Shown: positions 27,816 through 40,100 of the stretch, in pieces
Numbering within the stretch: position 1 is the stretch's first letter
Layout: the number at the start of each line of letters is the position of its first letter
Source: Strigops habroptila
Lineage: Eukaryota > Chordata > Aves > Psittaciformes > Psittacidae
Direction: 5' to 3'
DNA: 64,000 nucleotides
NCBI RefSeq assembly: GCF_004027225.2
Contig: NC_044302.2
Location: 38,600,949-38,664,948, forward strand
The notes under the pieces: model-generated
What the model was told of the DNA's origin: nothing
The model's database searches: none
What the model saw: the letters and a program-made list of their open reading frames with translations, nothing else
Position numbers and translations under genes: made by a program

Positions 27816-28681
27816 TTGTATTTATTTACCATACTACAAAACAGAGACACTAAGTGCTTCAGAAATTCTGAAATGCCAGGCACATAATTACTACATTTAA
27901 AGGTAATTGTACCACACTTACTGCTTCAGTTTACTGTGTGCAAACACATACTGTATTCATAATAGACCTAAATGTATGGTTGTTCTGTCGATACATGAAC
28001 ACTCACTCAGCATTCAGCCAGTGCAGACAGGAACTAGATTCTGTTTAGTCCAAACCTACGACATATTTCAGCTTGTCCATGTTAGTTTTACATTTGCTAC
28101 ATTGTAACAGAATGCCAAATGTTGTTTTTGGGAAAAAAACCACTATGAAATCATGGATTTTGGCTGAATTGCTTTTGTATGCTGCCCAATCTGTTCTGAA
28201 AGTGCCATGTATAAAATAATAAAATAATTGAAATTGTGCTTAGGCATCTGGCACAACAGAGTGATTTACACAAAAAGAATTACTGGAAGAAAGAAAGTAA
28301 GTTCTGCACAAATCCTACTCTGGTGCATTTTTAAAAAATCCAGTAAAATCTTGAAATAACTGATCTTCACCTCATACCCATTCAGGAGAATATTTAGACA
28401 CGTTTAATTAAAAACATATGAATAAGCCTATCTATATTCAGCAGGGACCTTGCAATATCTGCAAGCATATACTTATGTGCTATTTGCATTACTGGATTCA
28501 AATATAAATCCCTTCTGCAAGAGTCAGGCTGCTCTGCACTACCACTAACCACATGCTGAACAGGAGAGCACATTTAGATAATGCAGTAGCACAAACCAGT
28601 GATCCAACAGATAGCTCACATTTGCTTTTCAGGGAATATCATATATCTTTTCACACTTACTCTATTTATAAATTTGTGCCC

Positions 28682-28735
28682 TTTTTTTGTTTGTTTGTTT
28701 TGTTGTGGTTTGTTTGGTTTTTTTTTTTGTTTTGG
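28682..28735. repeat. (GTTT)n / T/G-rich low-complexity tract
   Basis: GTTT and GGTTT words are mixed with T runs. The composition is the complement of the 27.67 kb tract. Confidence 0.93.
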
Positions 28736-29704
28736 TGAGAGTATCTATTTGCTTGCAGAAATGACCTACAGCTGCTGTTCAAATGTTAACCAAAAGCTGG
28801 TGCCCCAGCAAGATGTTACTTTACATTAAGTAAGTCCCTTAGATATAGAAGGTGTGAACTACCAGGCATGAGGGTTTGAAAGGTTTAGGATCAGATTTTG
28901 TTTTGTAATGTTTGATTAGCCTTGCTAGGAACAGAACAATGTTCAAATAGTCACCTTTAAGTTAAAATTCTTCCTACCCAGCTTCCCATGCTTCTTTGAA
29001 CCTAAAAAACAAACAAACACACACATTTATATAGTAGTTATGAATTTTTCATCATTTAGAGGAAAAAATAGGGTGAGTGGAAACAGAATTGCTCGCTCCC
29101 TGTATATCTGCACTGAGAAACAGAACTGAAAAACTCACAGGGCCAAAGCCTCTTACTGAGATAATCTGGTACTTGCTAGAACAATGACAAAAATATCTTC
29201 TTTTTTCCCAGAATGCTTTACATTTGTAACTGCCAAACACAAATAATAGAGTAACTCCTGAAACAATTTCTTGCAAAGATTTGGAAACTCCAGATTCTGC
29301 AGTGTATTTTCTGCAACAAGACATCCTGCAATAAAACATCCTAAAATAAGGGTGTCTTAGATTGTACATTCTTTTTCACATGTATTTGAATTTTACTGTA
29401 TGTTCTTTTTCTGCTTGAGCTTTTTGCAGAATTCATAAATGGTCTGAACCTGTTATTACATTTGTGGCTGATTCTGCCTAGCCCTTTACAGAGTTGGATA
29501 CTTAATTCTCTATATATTTAAAATCATCCCCATAAATGTTTTTAAAATATTTAATATAATCAAGTGAGCCCTTATGAGCCACTCAGCATTTCAGTTTTGG
29601 TGCAAAACTGAACGAATCTGTTTTAATCCCCATAATCTCCACAAATTTATTTTGCAGTTTTACCTTACAATACAGCATGACCTCAGAAATGTTTAGGTTT
29701 GCTT

Positions 29705-29812
29705 CTTGTTGGTGGTTTGGTTTTGGTTTGGTTTGGTTTTGCATTTTTTTTTTGGTGGGTTTTTGTGATTTTTCTTTTTTTTTTCCTTTTTTTTTTTTTT
29801 TTACATTTTTAT
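29705..29812. repeat. T/G-rich tract grading into T runs
   Basis: GGTTT/GGTTTT words are followed by T homopolymers of 8 to 16 bases. Confidence 0.93.
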
Positions 29813-30404
29813 CAAACTACAGCTCTATCATCGAGACAATCAATATATAAACAAACACTGCTGGTCTCTACAAGGGAAAACCATTCTTTGATTAGACAAA
29901 ATCATGAAATCTGAAATACATCAAGGATAAAAGCTTGAAAAAAGCCAGTATGGAAATTGTTAAATTGAACTGATGTAATGACATCTGAGCTTTTTACATT
30001 GATGTTGGGAATATTTTGGCATCCTTTCATTCACGACTGCACCAGGCAAATTTCCGTGAAGCGAATACTATGAGGCCTCCAAGCCATTTACAAAGTATGT
30101 GAGTTCAGATTTAGCTTTTGTTTTGAAGCTCAGCCCAAGTATGTTGAAAGTTTCAACTAATACAGGAGCATTTTCAATTTGATACAAATCAACAGAGTAA
30201 AAATGTCAATGGTCTACAGCCTGGACTTCTGATCAGTTTTCCTGTTACGATTTACACATAGACTGGAATCTTGAACGTTTAAAATACTTTCTACTGCCTC
30301 TGTCTTTCACAGCTATTAGACTGAATTTGAGAGTTCTATTAGTTTAACATAGCTTTCCTACTGGCTTCTTTTTATAATGTATATTTGCAGATATATAACA
30401 TTCC

Positions 30405-30420
30405 TTTTTTTTTTTTTTTT
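30405..30420. repeat. 16-base T homopolymer
   Basis: A T run followed by CCCC. It lies within the presumed 3' UTR, where it would be an A run in the mRNA. Confidence 0.95.
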
Positions 30421-31061
30421 CCCCAGAATATCTATGCCAATGCAATGCCATTGAGTGAAACTACTTACACGAAAAAGTGCACACAATGTGAGGCATGAGA
30501 CTATGGAAATGAAATGCCCTTTGGTCTGAGGAGGGTGATACTGACCCAGATACAGCTCTTGATCACTTCCCATCCCACACAGCAATTTCTATTATAGCCA
30601 TGTCAAGATCACCTTAGCCCCAGCCCAGCCAAATATAAGGATTATATCTGGGTCCTTTGAGTCATGCTACAAAAAAAGGTGCAACAATAAACAAGTCCAT
30701 GTGCATTCTCAGTCATAACTACAGGCAGAAGAACCCTTGAGATTCCTCACTTTGGCATTAAATAACAATTATAAAGGCTTCTAGAATTAAAGCAATACAT
30801 GGTGGGACTTGAAATGTTAACAGTCCCAAGTAACTTGTCAATTGAAATAAGACTTATCCCTAGTCATAAATAAATAATCTCTTTCCTGGTGTCACTTCCA
30901 TGCCAGGATCAATATCTCTTAACATCTTACTTATTTTATTACTGCTTTTGGTTTTCTGGGACTGATTGAAAGTTGCTCAGAGGAAATCTTTGGTTTTGCT
31001 TAAGTGTCCGTGACATTTAATCATGACTTTCCTTGCAGTTTAATTCCAACCAGTCAATCAG

Positions 31062-31176
31062 TTAATCCACTTCAATCGATTCTGTGCTGTCTGTTATTGG
31101 CTTGCACTCATTGGGCATCCTCTGGTGTCGACTCAGCTGGGTGGCTTGTGTGAAGCTCCTCTCACACCTCTCGCAC
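31062..31176 (-). CDS. PRDM6: PRDM6 terminal coding exon: zinc finger 4 and C-terminus
   Basis: The exon completes Lys and reads [18 protein letters not shown], then RMPNECKPI and a short acidic end, DSTESIEVD, before TAA at 31064-31062. Finger 4 has CxxC, a 12-residue spacing to His and then a Cys six residues further on, so it is a C2HC finger rather than C2H2. The acceptor is cttgccttcaccag. A 15-base C run on the sense strand lies about 40 bases upstream in the intron and ends in its own AG, a possible competing acceptor (see findings). The stop is followed by the presumed long 3' UTR. Confidence 0.95.
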
Positions 31177-34100
31177 CTGGTGAAGGCAAGAGAGAAAATT
31201 GAGACCAGGGAGCTGCTCTGGGGGGGGGGGGGGGTGATGGGCTTTGTCTCATCCTGCCTAATCAGAAGAGACACTCAAAAGTGGCTTCGGATTTTACTGG
31301 CTCAAGAGGTTTAATTGGTGGCTACTTCCAAGGCCTTGATGCCTATGATGGGACAAGGCCTGTCTGATTCAGAACAGAGGAATCTGTCAATAGACAGGGG
31401 TAAGGTGATTTCTCCAGAGAGGCCTGTCCTGCTGTAGCTCTGATCACTGGCAGCTCAAATAGATAAAGAACAAAAAGAGATTTTTAGGAGTGAGCCATCA
31501 AAGAAGCAGCTTGTGTGCAGTTTTCTGCTCTGTAACCCCTAGGAGAAATTGATGACAAATAGAATTTCACCTTCTGCTAATTTAAAATCTACAATTGCCT
31601 ATTGGAGGAAGAGAAATCACAAAGCAATAATTGTTCAGTGCTAGAACAAGAGAAAACTCTTTGTTTATCTGATCTGATTATGCAATGGGGTTCATTTTAA
31701 ATAGGCAGTTAGTGGTTACTTAATTATCTGAAAACATCCATGCTATTTGAGAAATCTGTGTGTTGAGCAAGAACTCATAAGAGTCACCAGCGTTTGCTTC
31801 ACTGTCTTTTATGTTGTCTCTCTTTTTATCCTGTCCTTTCTTTAAAGAACTATAATCTGCAACAAAAATAATCTGTGAAAAAATGAACAAAGCCATTGAA
31901 TTTTGGAGGAGATAGGATGTGGGTTATTTCTAGCTTGGGATGAATCCCCTATCCCTGCTCTGAAAGAGAATCTATTGTATTTAATCTCCCAAATACTGCC
32001 CTCTTAATTTGCATTCTGAACACTAGGTAGGGGTGTTTGATGAGTTGCAAATATGGATGCAGCAGATTCTTCTTGTATGGCACTGGCTCCAAAAGCTACC
32101 TTTGATTTAATGGTGCGGTGTGATGTTTTATCTTCAAAGAAGATTATTATAAAAGCATCACTACGATGAATTCTTCACCTTTAAAGGAGAAATGAGGAAA
32201 ACAAAGGGCTCAGCTAACTCATATTCATCTTTCTCTCTTCAGTGATGCGGATGATAAAAAGTGAATTGTCACCGATCTATCTGCTTACAAAAATAAAAAA
32301 AAAAAAAAAAAGATATTTACAAATATGCATAATTCTAGAATGTTCTTCACATTAGTAATTTTTAGTAAGAAAGTTCTGCTTCAGGAACATTTAGCACAGG
32401 CATTACAGAATCATTCGTCCAAGCTACCGTACCAATCTAAAATGTCAACACTTTTAAGTTGTGCTTCTTTGATTGTCTTTCATGGAGTATTTTTAGCAGC
32501 CTGTTCCACTGTTAAAAACTGCACTGTGATCTTGACAAATGTAAAATGTCAGCTTTAATGTATCAGACCTATCAGCTGAATGAAAATAACTCAGAAGTAT
32601 TGATTGCTTAATGATTTTTGGGGTATTCATTAGCATCTATGTGCAGATCATCCACTCTCCAGAGCTCCTGAAGTGCTGATGACACATTAGTGTACTGCTG
32701 ATTGTTTATTAGAAAACTGATTAGTTACTGGATTAGTGTGTCAAAATATACTACCTTTCATTGCCTGACAAACTTACAAATTATTGTATTATTTTTATAT
32801 ACATATCTATGTATCTATCACAGAGGCATTAGAATCAATTTTAAGGCTGGGGGGTTAACTTAGTCTGTATGAAATATTGCAATCTACTTGAACTTGATAG
32901 TTTTGTTATTTTGATGTCTACAAAGACAAGTGCTTTGCTTGCTGAATAACAGGAAGCTTGGATCCTTGCCTAACCAGGCTGTAAGTGGTAAAGTTGCAAA
33001 ATAACTCAAAAAATCAGGTGTGCCAACACCTGATTTCTAAATGTCCAGCTAAATAAATGAAATATACTATACCAGGATGCCACGGGGCCATACGTGAATC
33101 AAAGTAAGACTATAAGGTGATCAAAAGGTAGAGCTACTCATTAAAAACACTGGCCATGAAGCTGTGGCAGGCCTCCTTACCCTTTCTGGAGCTTGTCTGG
33201 GAGGCTAGAGCTGAGCAGTACGTTAACTCAGCCCCTTGCATTGCTCTTGAAAGCACAGAGTAAGGCTTGCTGTATTTCTTTCAAATGTGAGTTCCTGACC
33301 TTTATCCACAAGTTTCTTCTGCCATCAGAGTGCTCTAACTTCCCAGCTACACGCTGTTCTGGGAAACATTCATACAGACACAGAAAAGAAGGATGCTAAA
33401 GAGAGACCAGGAAAGAATAAATCTCTCGTTACAAGCATCTACCCTTTGGATGGGAAAGATGTGAGTGCCAAGTATTGCTGCTGGTAAGGCTATGCTATCT
33501 GCACTATACAGCCCCTGGAATGAAGCCTTTGGCAAGGCACCTAATTCCCCTGGCTTTCTCATGCACCCAGGTAACCTTCGGATAGTACCTAAGATGCCCA
33601 ATATTTTCTAGGAGCCTGCAAAGTGTGTGGATTCTATTTTCAGGACTAATTGTTTTGGATATATAAGTGCCTGGCTTACACACAGGGACATGTATTAAGC
33701 CCCTCACTTTTCTTTTCAATGCAGTCCAGAAAACCTGTTGCTAGATACAAACTGATAGGAAAGGTGAGGATGATTGTGTAACAGCAGTCAGCACAACTAT
33801 TTCACAGTAGGTGGGAATGGTAGGAAAAGCAGGAATATCTTTCCTTTTGAATTATGATATACTCATTCCCTCTATCAAGCATCCTTTCCCAGCTTGTCAT
33901 AGCAAATAACCACTGGAATGACCTGTGTCTACAAGACTGGTGATCATGTGTGTGCATGTTCTTGTGTGCATGTTTCTGCACTCCAGCCACACATGTTTAA
34001 TGTTGTGTTGGACAGTTGAACAGTAGCCAAAACAGTCAGAGAGGAAAAAGAGTCCACCTCTCATGTGACCACTCACAAAGTAACCATGAGACTGAGCCCA

Positions 34101-37100
34101 AGCTTGGCTGTTAGACATATATTAAATTTTTGGTAAAGCTTCAAGTGTAGGTACAAGTATTGGCAGTAATGATACCTATTAGCTGAGAGACCACTTAATT
34201 TGCACTTAGGCCATCTGAGGACATTTGGGAGTAATATAAACAGCCCCTGGCAAAATGGAGATCCAAAGAAGCAATTTAAAAGTCCTCACACAATTAGATG
34301 CCATTAGTGAAAACTGGATACATGTTATCTTTTTTTTTTTTACAATGTGTTTGTGCCTTCATTTTAATTCTAAACAGCAATGTTGTGCTACAACATTGAA
34401 CCTCATCAAACACAAAACTTCATTCTGCCACGAGATTTCCCCATGTGGTTTGCTTGGGTGAGGGTAGTAAACAACATGAAAATCAATGGGTTTTGGCTAT
34501 TTGTAAGGTACTGGGTTCTCTGATTTTGGTTAGATAACCCTCATTGTCACTGGTCTGCTCGTTTGCTTCACAGTGCTTTCAAAACATTGACATGGAGGAT
34601 TATATGACAGGATTGGTTTAATTACAAAGTTTATGTCACACTCTGTGAAAGGCTTTGGGTGAAGAAAATGCTGAGAGTCTATTTTAGGGAAAAATGTCTT
34701 CATTTGATATTTTCAAAATAAGCATTTTAACATTTCACCCAAGAATACATTTAATGCGAAATTTTTAACTCATTTGAAAGGTTTAAAAAACAAAACAACC
34801 AACAACCAAACAAACTGACATAAACAAAAGAAACAAACAAGCAAAGAAAAAAAGGACAAAGCTGAGATGTAGATGTCACTGCAGGTACAACATCTATTGT
34901 CAACCTGAAATGAATGTTCCCCAGTTTTCATTTCAGTAAGAAATAATGAAAAACACCTGGGTTATCCCAACCTGAAGGAATCTTTCCTCTAATTCTTTTG
35001 GGTTGACTCACAAATATTAGATGTTTGCATAAACCTGGTTCTGCAGACAAGTCTCTCAACTATTCTTTAATCTTGCTGAAATGGAAAGTATTTGGAGGGA
35101 AGAATTTAAGAAAACTGAGACAGCCAATAATTTTCGTCTCTCCTACCTTTTAATTTTCTTCAGAGCTTTGCTTCCAGACTAGCAGCCATAGTGGAGACTT
35201 CAGTAAGATAAGAATACACAAAAACTTTACTGTGGTGAGGCTGACTTGATAGCTTGTGATGACATGAAAAGAAACCCCTTCTAACTGGACCTGAAGTCCA
35301 GGCAATGCAGCTAAAGCTCTGACTACAGATAACCTCACTTAGCATTGTTATCTATAATGAAAAGCAAATAGAAGAAGTCTTCCTCAATACCTTCAAAGTT
35401 GCCTACGACCTACAAAGAAAGCGCCTTCTCACAGAAAAATCTTTTTTAACCAACCAGACCTATTTCAGAGGTCTTTTTAGACCTCTAAAATCAGTTTTTT
35501 AAAATACAGTCACCCTATGTTTGCCATTTTTTAAAGCAGCTTCCAAAAACAGTATGCATCAAAATATACACTTAGTGTTTGACATTGCCTGCTTAATCCA
35601 TGCACACTGTAGTTTGTCCGAATGCCACTTACAAGCCGAACTGTCTTGCTGCATTATAAATGGTGACATTACATTCACAGTAGATGTGAGTTAACCACTC
35701 AGCTAACTGCCCATTTTAACCTATGAAATTGGTTATACCTTTAAAACTATGTCTGTTCTTTTTAAAATAACCTAGCTTATTGAAAAATAATTTAGCACTA
35801 CCCATGCATGGTTGTTCTTGCTAATAGTAAAAATATTATTCACCAGAAGTAAGTACATTACCATAAATAGAGACTTTTTTAAGAATCTTTATCCCACAGG
35901 ACTTTTTTTTTACACTCAAAATCCCTTTTTAAACAAACATTTTAAAACTAAATTGCATGAGCAAGAGACAGAAATCTTGTTTGTCCCATTTACAGTTCTT
36001 ATTTCCTAGAATTTGTTAATTCTTTTCCCCCCTAGGCTTACTTAATACCAGATGAGACACCGAGATGAGCTGCTGCTATCTCTTTTTCCTCCAGCAGAGC
36101 AGGTGGACCAATTTCTGGACAGCTTTTCTGCACCTCCTCTCTCAAATGCAAGCAGCACTGCAGGGGAGGCAAATCTGCCCTTTTGAATAGCATGCAGGAT
36201 CAGGGTCTATATGTACCCTTACCTGACTAGCAGGGGTTGGAAGATCTGTAACTCCAGTTTTAGGGTTAAAAAATTAGTAGTTTTCATGCGAAAATTACTA
36301 GTAATTTTCATGTGAAATTACTAGTCAGCTTACTGCAAATACTTCAACAGGTCTTCCAGAGAGAAACGGGTACTTTACTGTTTCTGAAGTTTAATGAATA
36401 AACTGCATAAAAATCTCGCAAGAATGAAATTATGTCATGCATGATAAAGCAAGAGCACGTATCATCCACATTTTTTGTTGCTCTGCCCTGCAGCTTCAAG
36501 AATGGCCAGATATATCCCAGAATACTTAAATACTTCAGCATAAGCAGGGCAAGGCAAACAAACAAATTCCAGACCACTGGTTAATTGCATACATACATTA
36601 AGCCCTTTCACAAATGAAATTGTGTGGTAGTCAAGACCATTTTGGAAAAGGGGGAAAAAAATACCAAACCAAAGGGGAAAAATAATGACCCTAAATGGGG
36701 CAAAATAGCAGATCTATTGGAAACATGACAAAACCAGGATGTTATGGAAAAAAATTAAGTGGAATCAACAAGGTTACACATAAGTAACACCTTAACATTA
36801 AAAGAAATCTATTTTCCATTTTGACCTGGAAACCTCTTCCATTAATTACTAAAATCTATTTACACAGCAACTAGATAAAATCAATCTGATTGCTCACACT
36901 ATTTTTAGCTCATTTTCCATGGGCTTTGAGCATTCAACAAACTGGCTCTAGAGGAGCCAATGTTTAGATGCTCTGAGTTTCCATGTTTTGCCGCCTGAAA
37001 GCTATCCTAGATATGACTTCTGGTATGCAAGTTCTTCTGTCCTGGATATCCAGTATTTGGTTCCTAGCTCTGTCCCTCTGCCCCCAGCAGAGGCATGTAC

Positions 37101-40100
37101 AGAAGCCATGCTTCCTTCCAGCCATATATGGAGGCAAAACATCTCTACTGGTATCTGTACCGAGCTTGTTATGAGGGGTTCTGACAGGCTCTATGACTGA
37201 GCTCTCTTATATTAACCAGACTGAGAACACAGGACAGCAAAAGTAGAAAAGAAGACAAACATAGAAAAGTAGATAGAGGACAGGCAGACCTTGGAGAACT
37301 GGGAGAGACACTCACACCTTCCTCTACACTTATTCTCATTCCTCGCAGGAACATCAGGTAGCTTCCAAATTAAGTGACATCAATACATTACAAATTGATA
37401 CCAATACATAATTCTTGTTCCAGAGCAGAATTGCTCCAGGTAAAATATCCATAAAATTTGTGCCTGTCAGTTCAGCAAAGGCATGGGCATAAATATGGAA
37501 AACGTGTATTTTGTATTGAAGAACACCTTCTGTTAGATAAGCAGAATCTTGCATAACAGAAGGTAGAATCTACCTGGGCCAGCTGTTCTGCAGCTGGAGG
37601 TGAGCATAGAGGGAAAATTATTTCTGAGATGCAGTTGTGTGCTTGGCTTTAATTTTGGTAAACAGAAACTGCAGAAATAAGCAGAGTCTGTTTAATTAAA
37701 AACCATCTTGACCAGGTGACTTTATTTTTTTTCTTGTATCTTAGACAGCTGAACACTACCAATTTACTACTATGATCTTACCACGCTTATGTCACAAGCC
37801 AGAGCTGCATTTTCTATGCAGCGATTCTGAGACTAAAGAAAAGATGGATATTTCTCCCCCATATTTGACCAGATCCAAATTACCTTAAATGTGAAGTTGC
37901 TTCTACCTCATCATATAGACATCAAAGAATCATACTAATGTTCTTCTATCATAGCCTGTCCCAGCCTTGAGTGTATTTTCAGCTATGGTTCTCTGGCAGC
38001 AGCTCGTCATTTCATTAAAAAATCAAATTCTCATCAGAGGACAGAAAACTGTTCAAGGCTAGCAACGCACCCAGGCCCAAGCCTGGCTTTATTCTAATTT
38101 TAGCCACACCACTAAGGGTGGTTATATCTGGTGGTCTGACCTTGGCTTTCAAGGGAACCTCTGCTCTGTGCTGGTATGGAAAGAGATGCTAGTGAACAGC
38201 AGCAATGCATTTCCCTCTCTAATCTCAGCTGGCAAAGGCTGTTGGCTTTAAGTACTTACTTGAAGGGCTTTTCCCCCGTGTGTGTCCGGATGTGATTGTT
38301 GAGTGTTGTGGCACCAGCAAAAGCACGACCACAGTAGCCACACTTGAAAGGCCTGTCACTGGAGTGCGTAACTACATGGTTCCTCAGCTCTGAAGGTTGG
38401 GAGAAAGACTGGGAGCAGTGACCACACTGGTAGGGCCTGCAGTGGAAAAAAGAAACACCGTGCCATGAGTGCTTTCTATTGACTGACTATGATCAGGAAA
38501 TGATGCAGGCAGGAACATCTGGTCTTCCCAACAATTTGCAAAGACAACTGCAGGTGCACTTTTCTGGAGCTTTCTTGGGACACACATACCCAAAGTTTCA
38601 TGATCTTTTTAGCAAATGCGAAATGTTTGGGCAGGAATTGACTAAGAGTCTGTGGGAATCCTGCCCCACTAAACATAATTCATCAAGCTATGAGCCGGCA
38701 TTACACATCATTTGCCTGCCTTATTTCTCCCAAACTCAACATGGTACTCCTTCATCACAAAAATCTCCTCACACATTTGAACTAAGACACTCATGAAATC
38801 CTCTGTTGATGCCAGCTACAGTCTTACCCACAAATGCACATCTGATTGTTAAACCTATATCCTAGGTGGATTCTGTGCCTATTTGCAATTAAATTCTTCA
38901 TATTGCTCTGGAGGAATCTAGGTTTTCTGAGATCACCTTTTTCAATGAGAGACATTGGAATAAATAATCACCATGTTACAATTACCTTTCCATTTTCTTA
39001 CTGCTATTGAAAACATTTGCATCTAATTAACACATTTCTCCCATCCAGACTGAAAACACTTTTTTTTATGATCTTGAAACGAAACCCAGAACTTAGGTTT
39101 TCAATACCACAATTTGTTAAAAACAAACATAACAAACAAACAAAACTCACTGATATGTTACAAATTCAGAATCATAACAAACAGACTGCAAACACAGAAA
39201 AGAAAGGATAAGGGACAGCAACCTGAGCCAGAACTGCCGAAATGCAAATACCATTGCTAACTAAAATAAAACGTGAGGTAAGAATGTCTATATATTTCTG
39301 TTTGGTAAAAGTGATTTGATATCAACATCCTACATGGTTCTTTTTCCTTTTAATATTTCAATTAAGTTAGCAACAAAGTCCAACAATCTCATCAGATTTT
39401 TTGTTAGGAAAATTAAGGCTTTTTTCTAGAGCAATATTAATGATTTCTACCCTGTACAACATTTTAAGTCAGAGCTCTCATTTCTAGAGCAAATGGCCAA
39501 CTTCAGCTTAATTGCTTTCTCTTTAATAAGTGTGTGTGTTTAAATGGCTAGAAACCAAAACCAAAAGGAAGGAGGCAATGGTGACCAAGCATGTACAATT
39601 CAATTAAGTGCAAAATAAAGTGAACTATCTCATTTGTCAAGTGAACTGCTTAATTGTGGCTACTTGCATCACTGAACACAAATACTATTATTTTACCGTG
39701 CTTCAGAGCACTGAACCCTGATTGTAGAATTTTTTAGCTTGATTAATAGCTCAGTATTGGTCAATAACTCAATAGCTTACAATTTTAATTACTTACATTT
39801 GAAAATCTAACTGCTCTCCAACAAGTTTGAAAGAAATATATAAAAGCTGTGGAAAGGTTACTTAACCTAGATGTACTTAAAAAAGTACATGAGATATACA
39901 AAATAATATTTTAACAGAAAAATAAATACTGAATACGTTTCTCTTATTGGAAGACAAGTAGTAGCATGCCCAGTCTTCTCCTTACTTGAAGTGCACAGTT
40001 AATTTGCACACAAAATATTTATCGGACTTGACATGAAAATTCAAGAGCTGCTAAAACAAAAATGATTTGTGAATGCAGATTTGTTTGTTTGGATATTTTC

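Larger units (their letters stand above)
26780..31061 (-). other. PRDM6: Presumed PRDM6 3' untranslated region
   Basis: About 4.3 kb of AT-rich sequence follows the PRDM6 stop codon. I see no convincing exon of any other gene in it. A good poly(A) signal sits at its low-coordinate end. It contains three low-complexity tracts: A/C-rich at 27.67 kb and T/G-rich at 28.68 and 29.71 kb on the plus strand. Earlier AATAAA-type signals exist, for example at 30935-30940 and 29646-29651, so shorter isoforms are possible. The extent is inference; RNA evidence is needed. Confidence 0.4.
31177..38259 (-). other. PRDM6: PRDM6 last intron (7.1 kb)
   Basis: The borders are gtaagtac and cttcaccag. The intron holds a 15-G run next to the 3' splice site, two consensus CArG boxes (32178-32187 and 37122-37131), an 11-bp hairpin with E-box arms (33011-33036), an A/C-rich tract (34784-34853) and a tandem palindrome (36275-36325). 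Stretches around 31.6-32.7 kb are rich in homeobox-like ATTA/TAAT words and resemble conserved noncoding DNA, but I cannot measure conservation. I see no other exon in it. Confidence 0.85.

Noticed and set aside
27585..27883. Hydrophobic Phe/Leu/Val-rich minus-strand frames resembling membrane proteins
   Set aside because: They are translations of the T/G-rich low-complexity tract, so the hydrophobicity comes from base composition.
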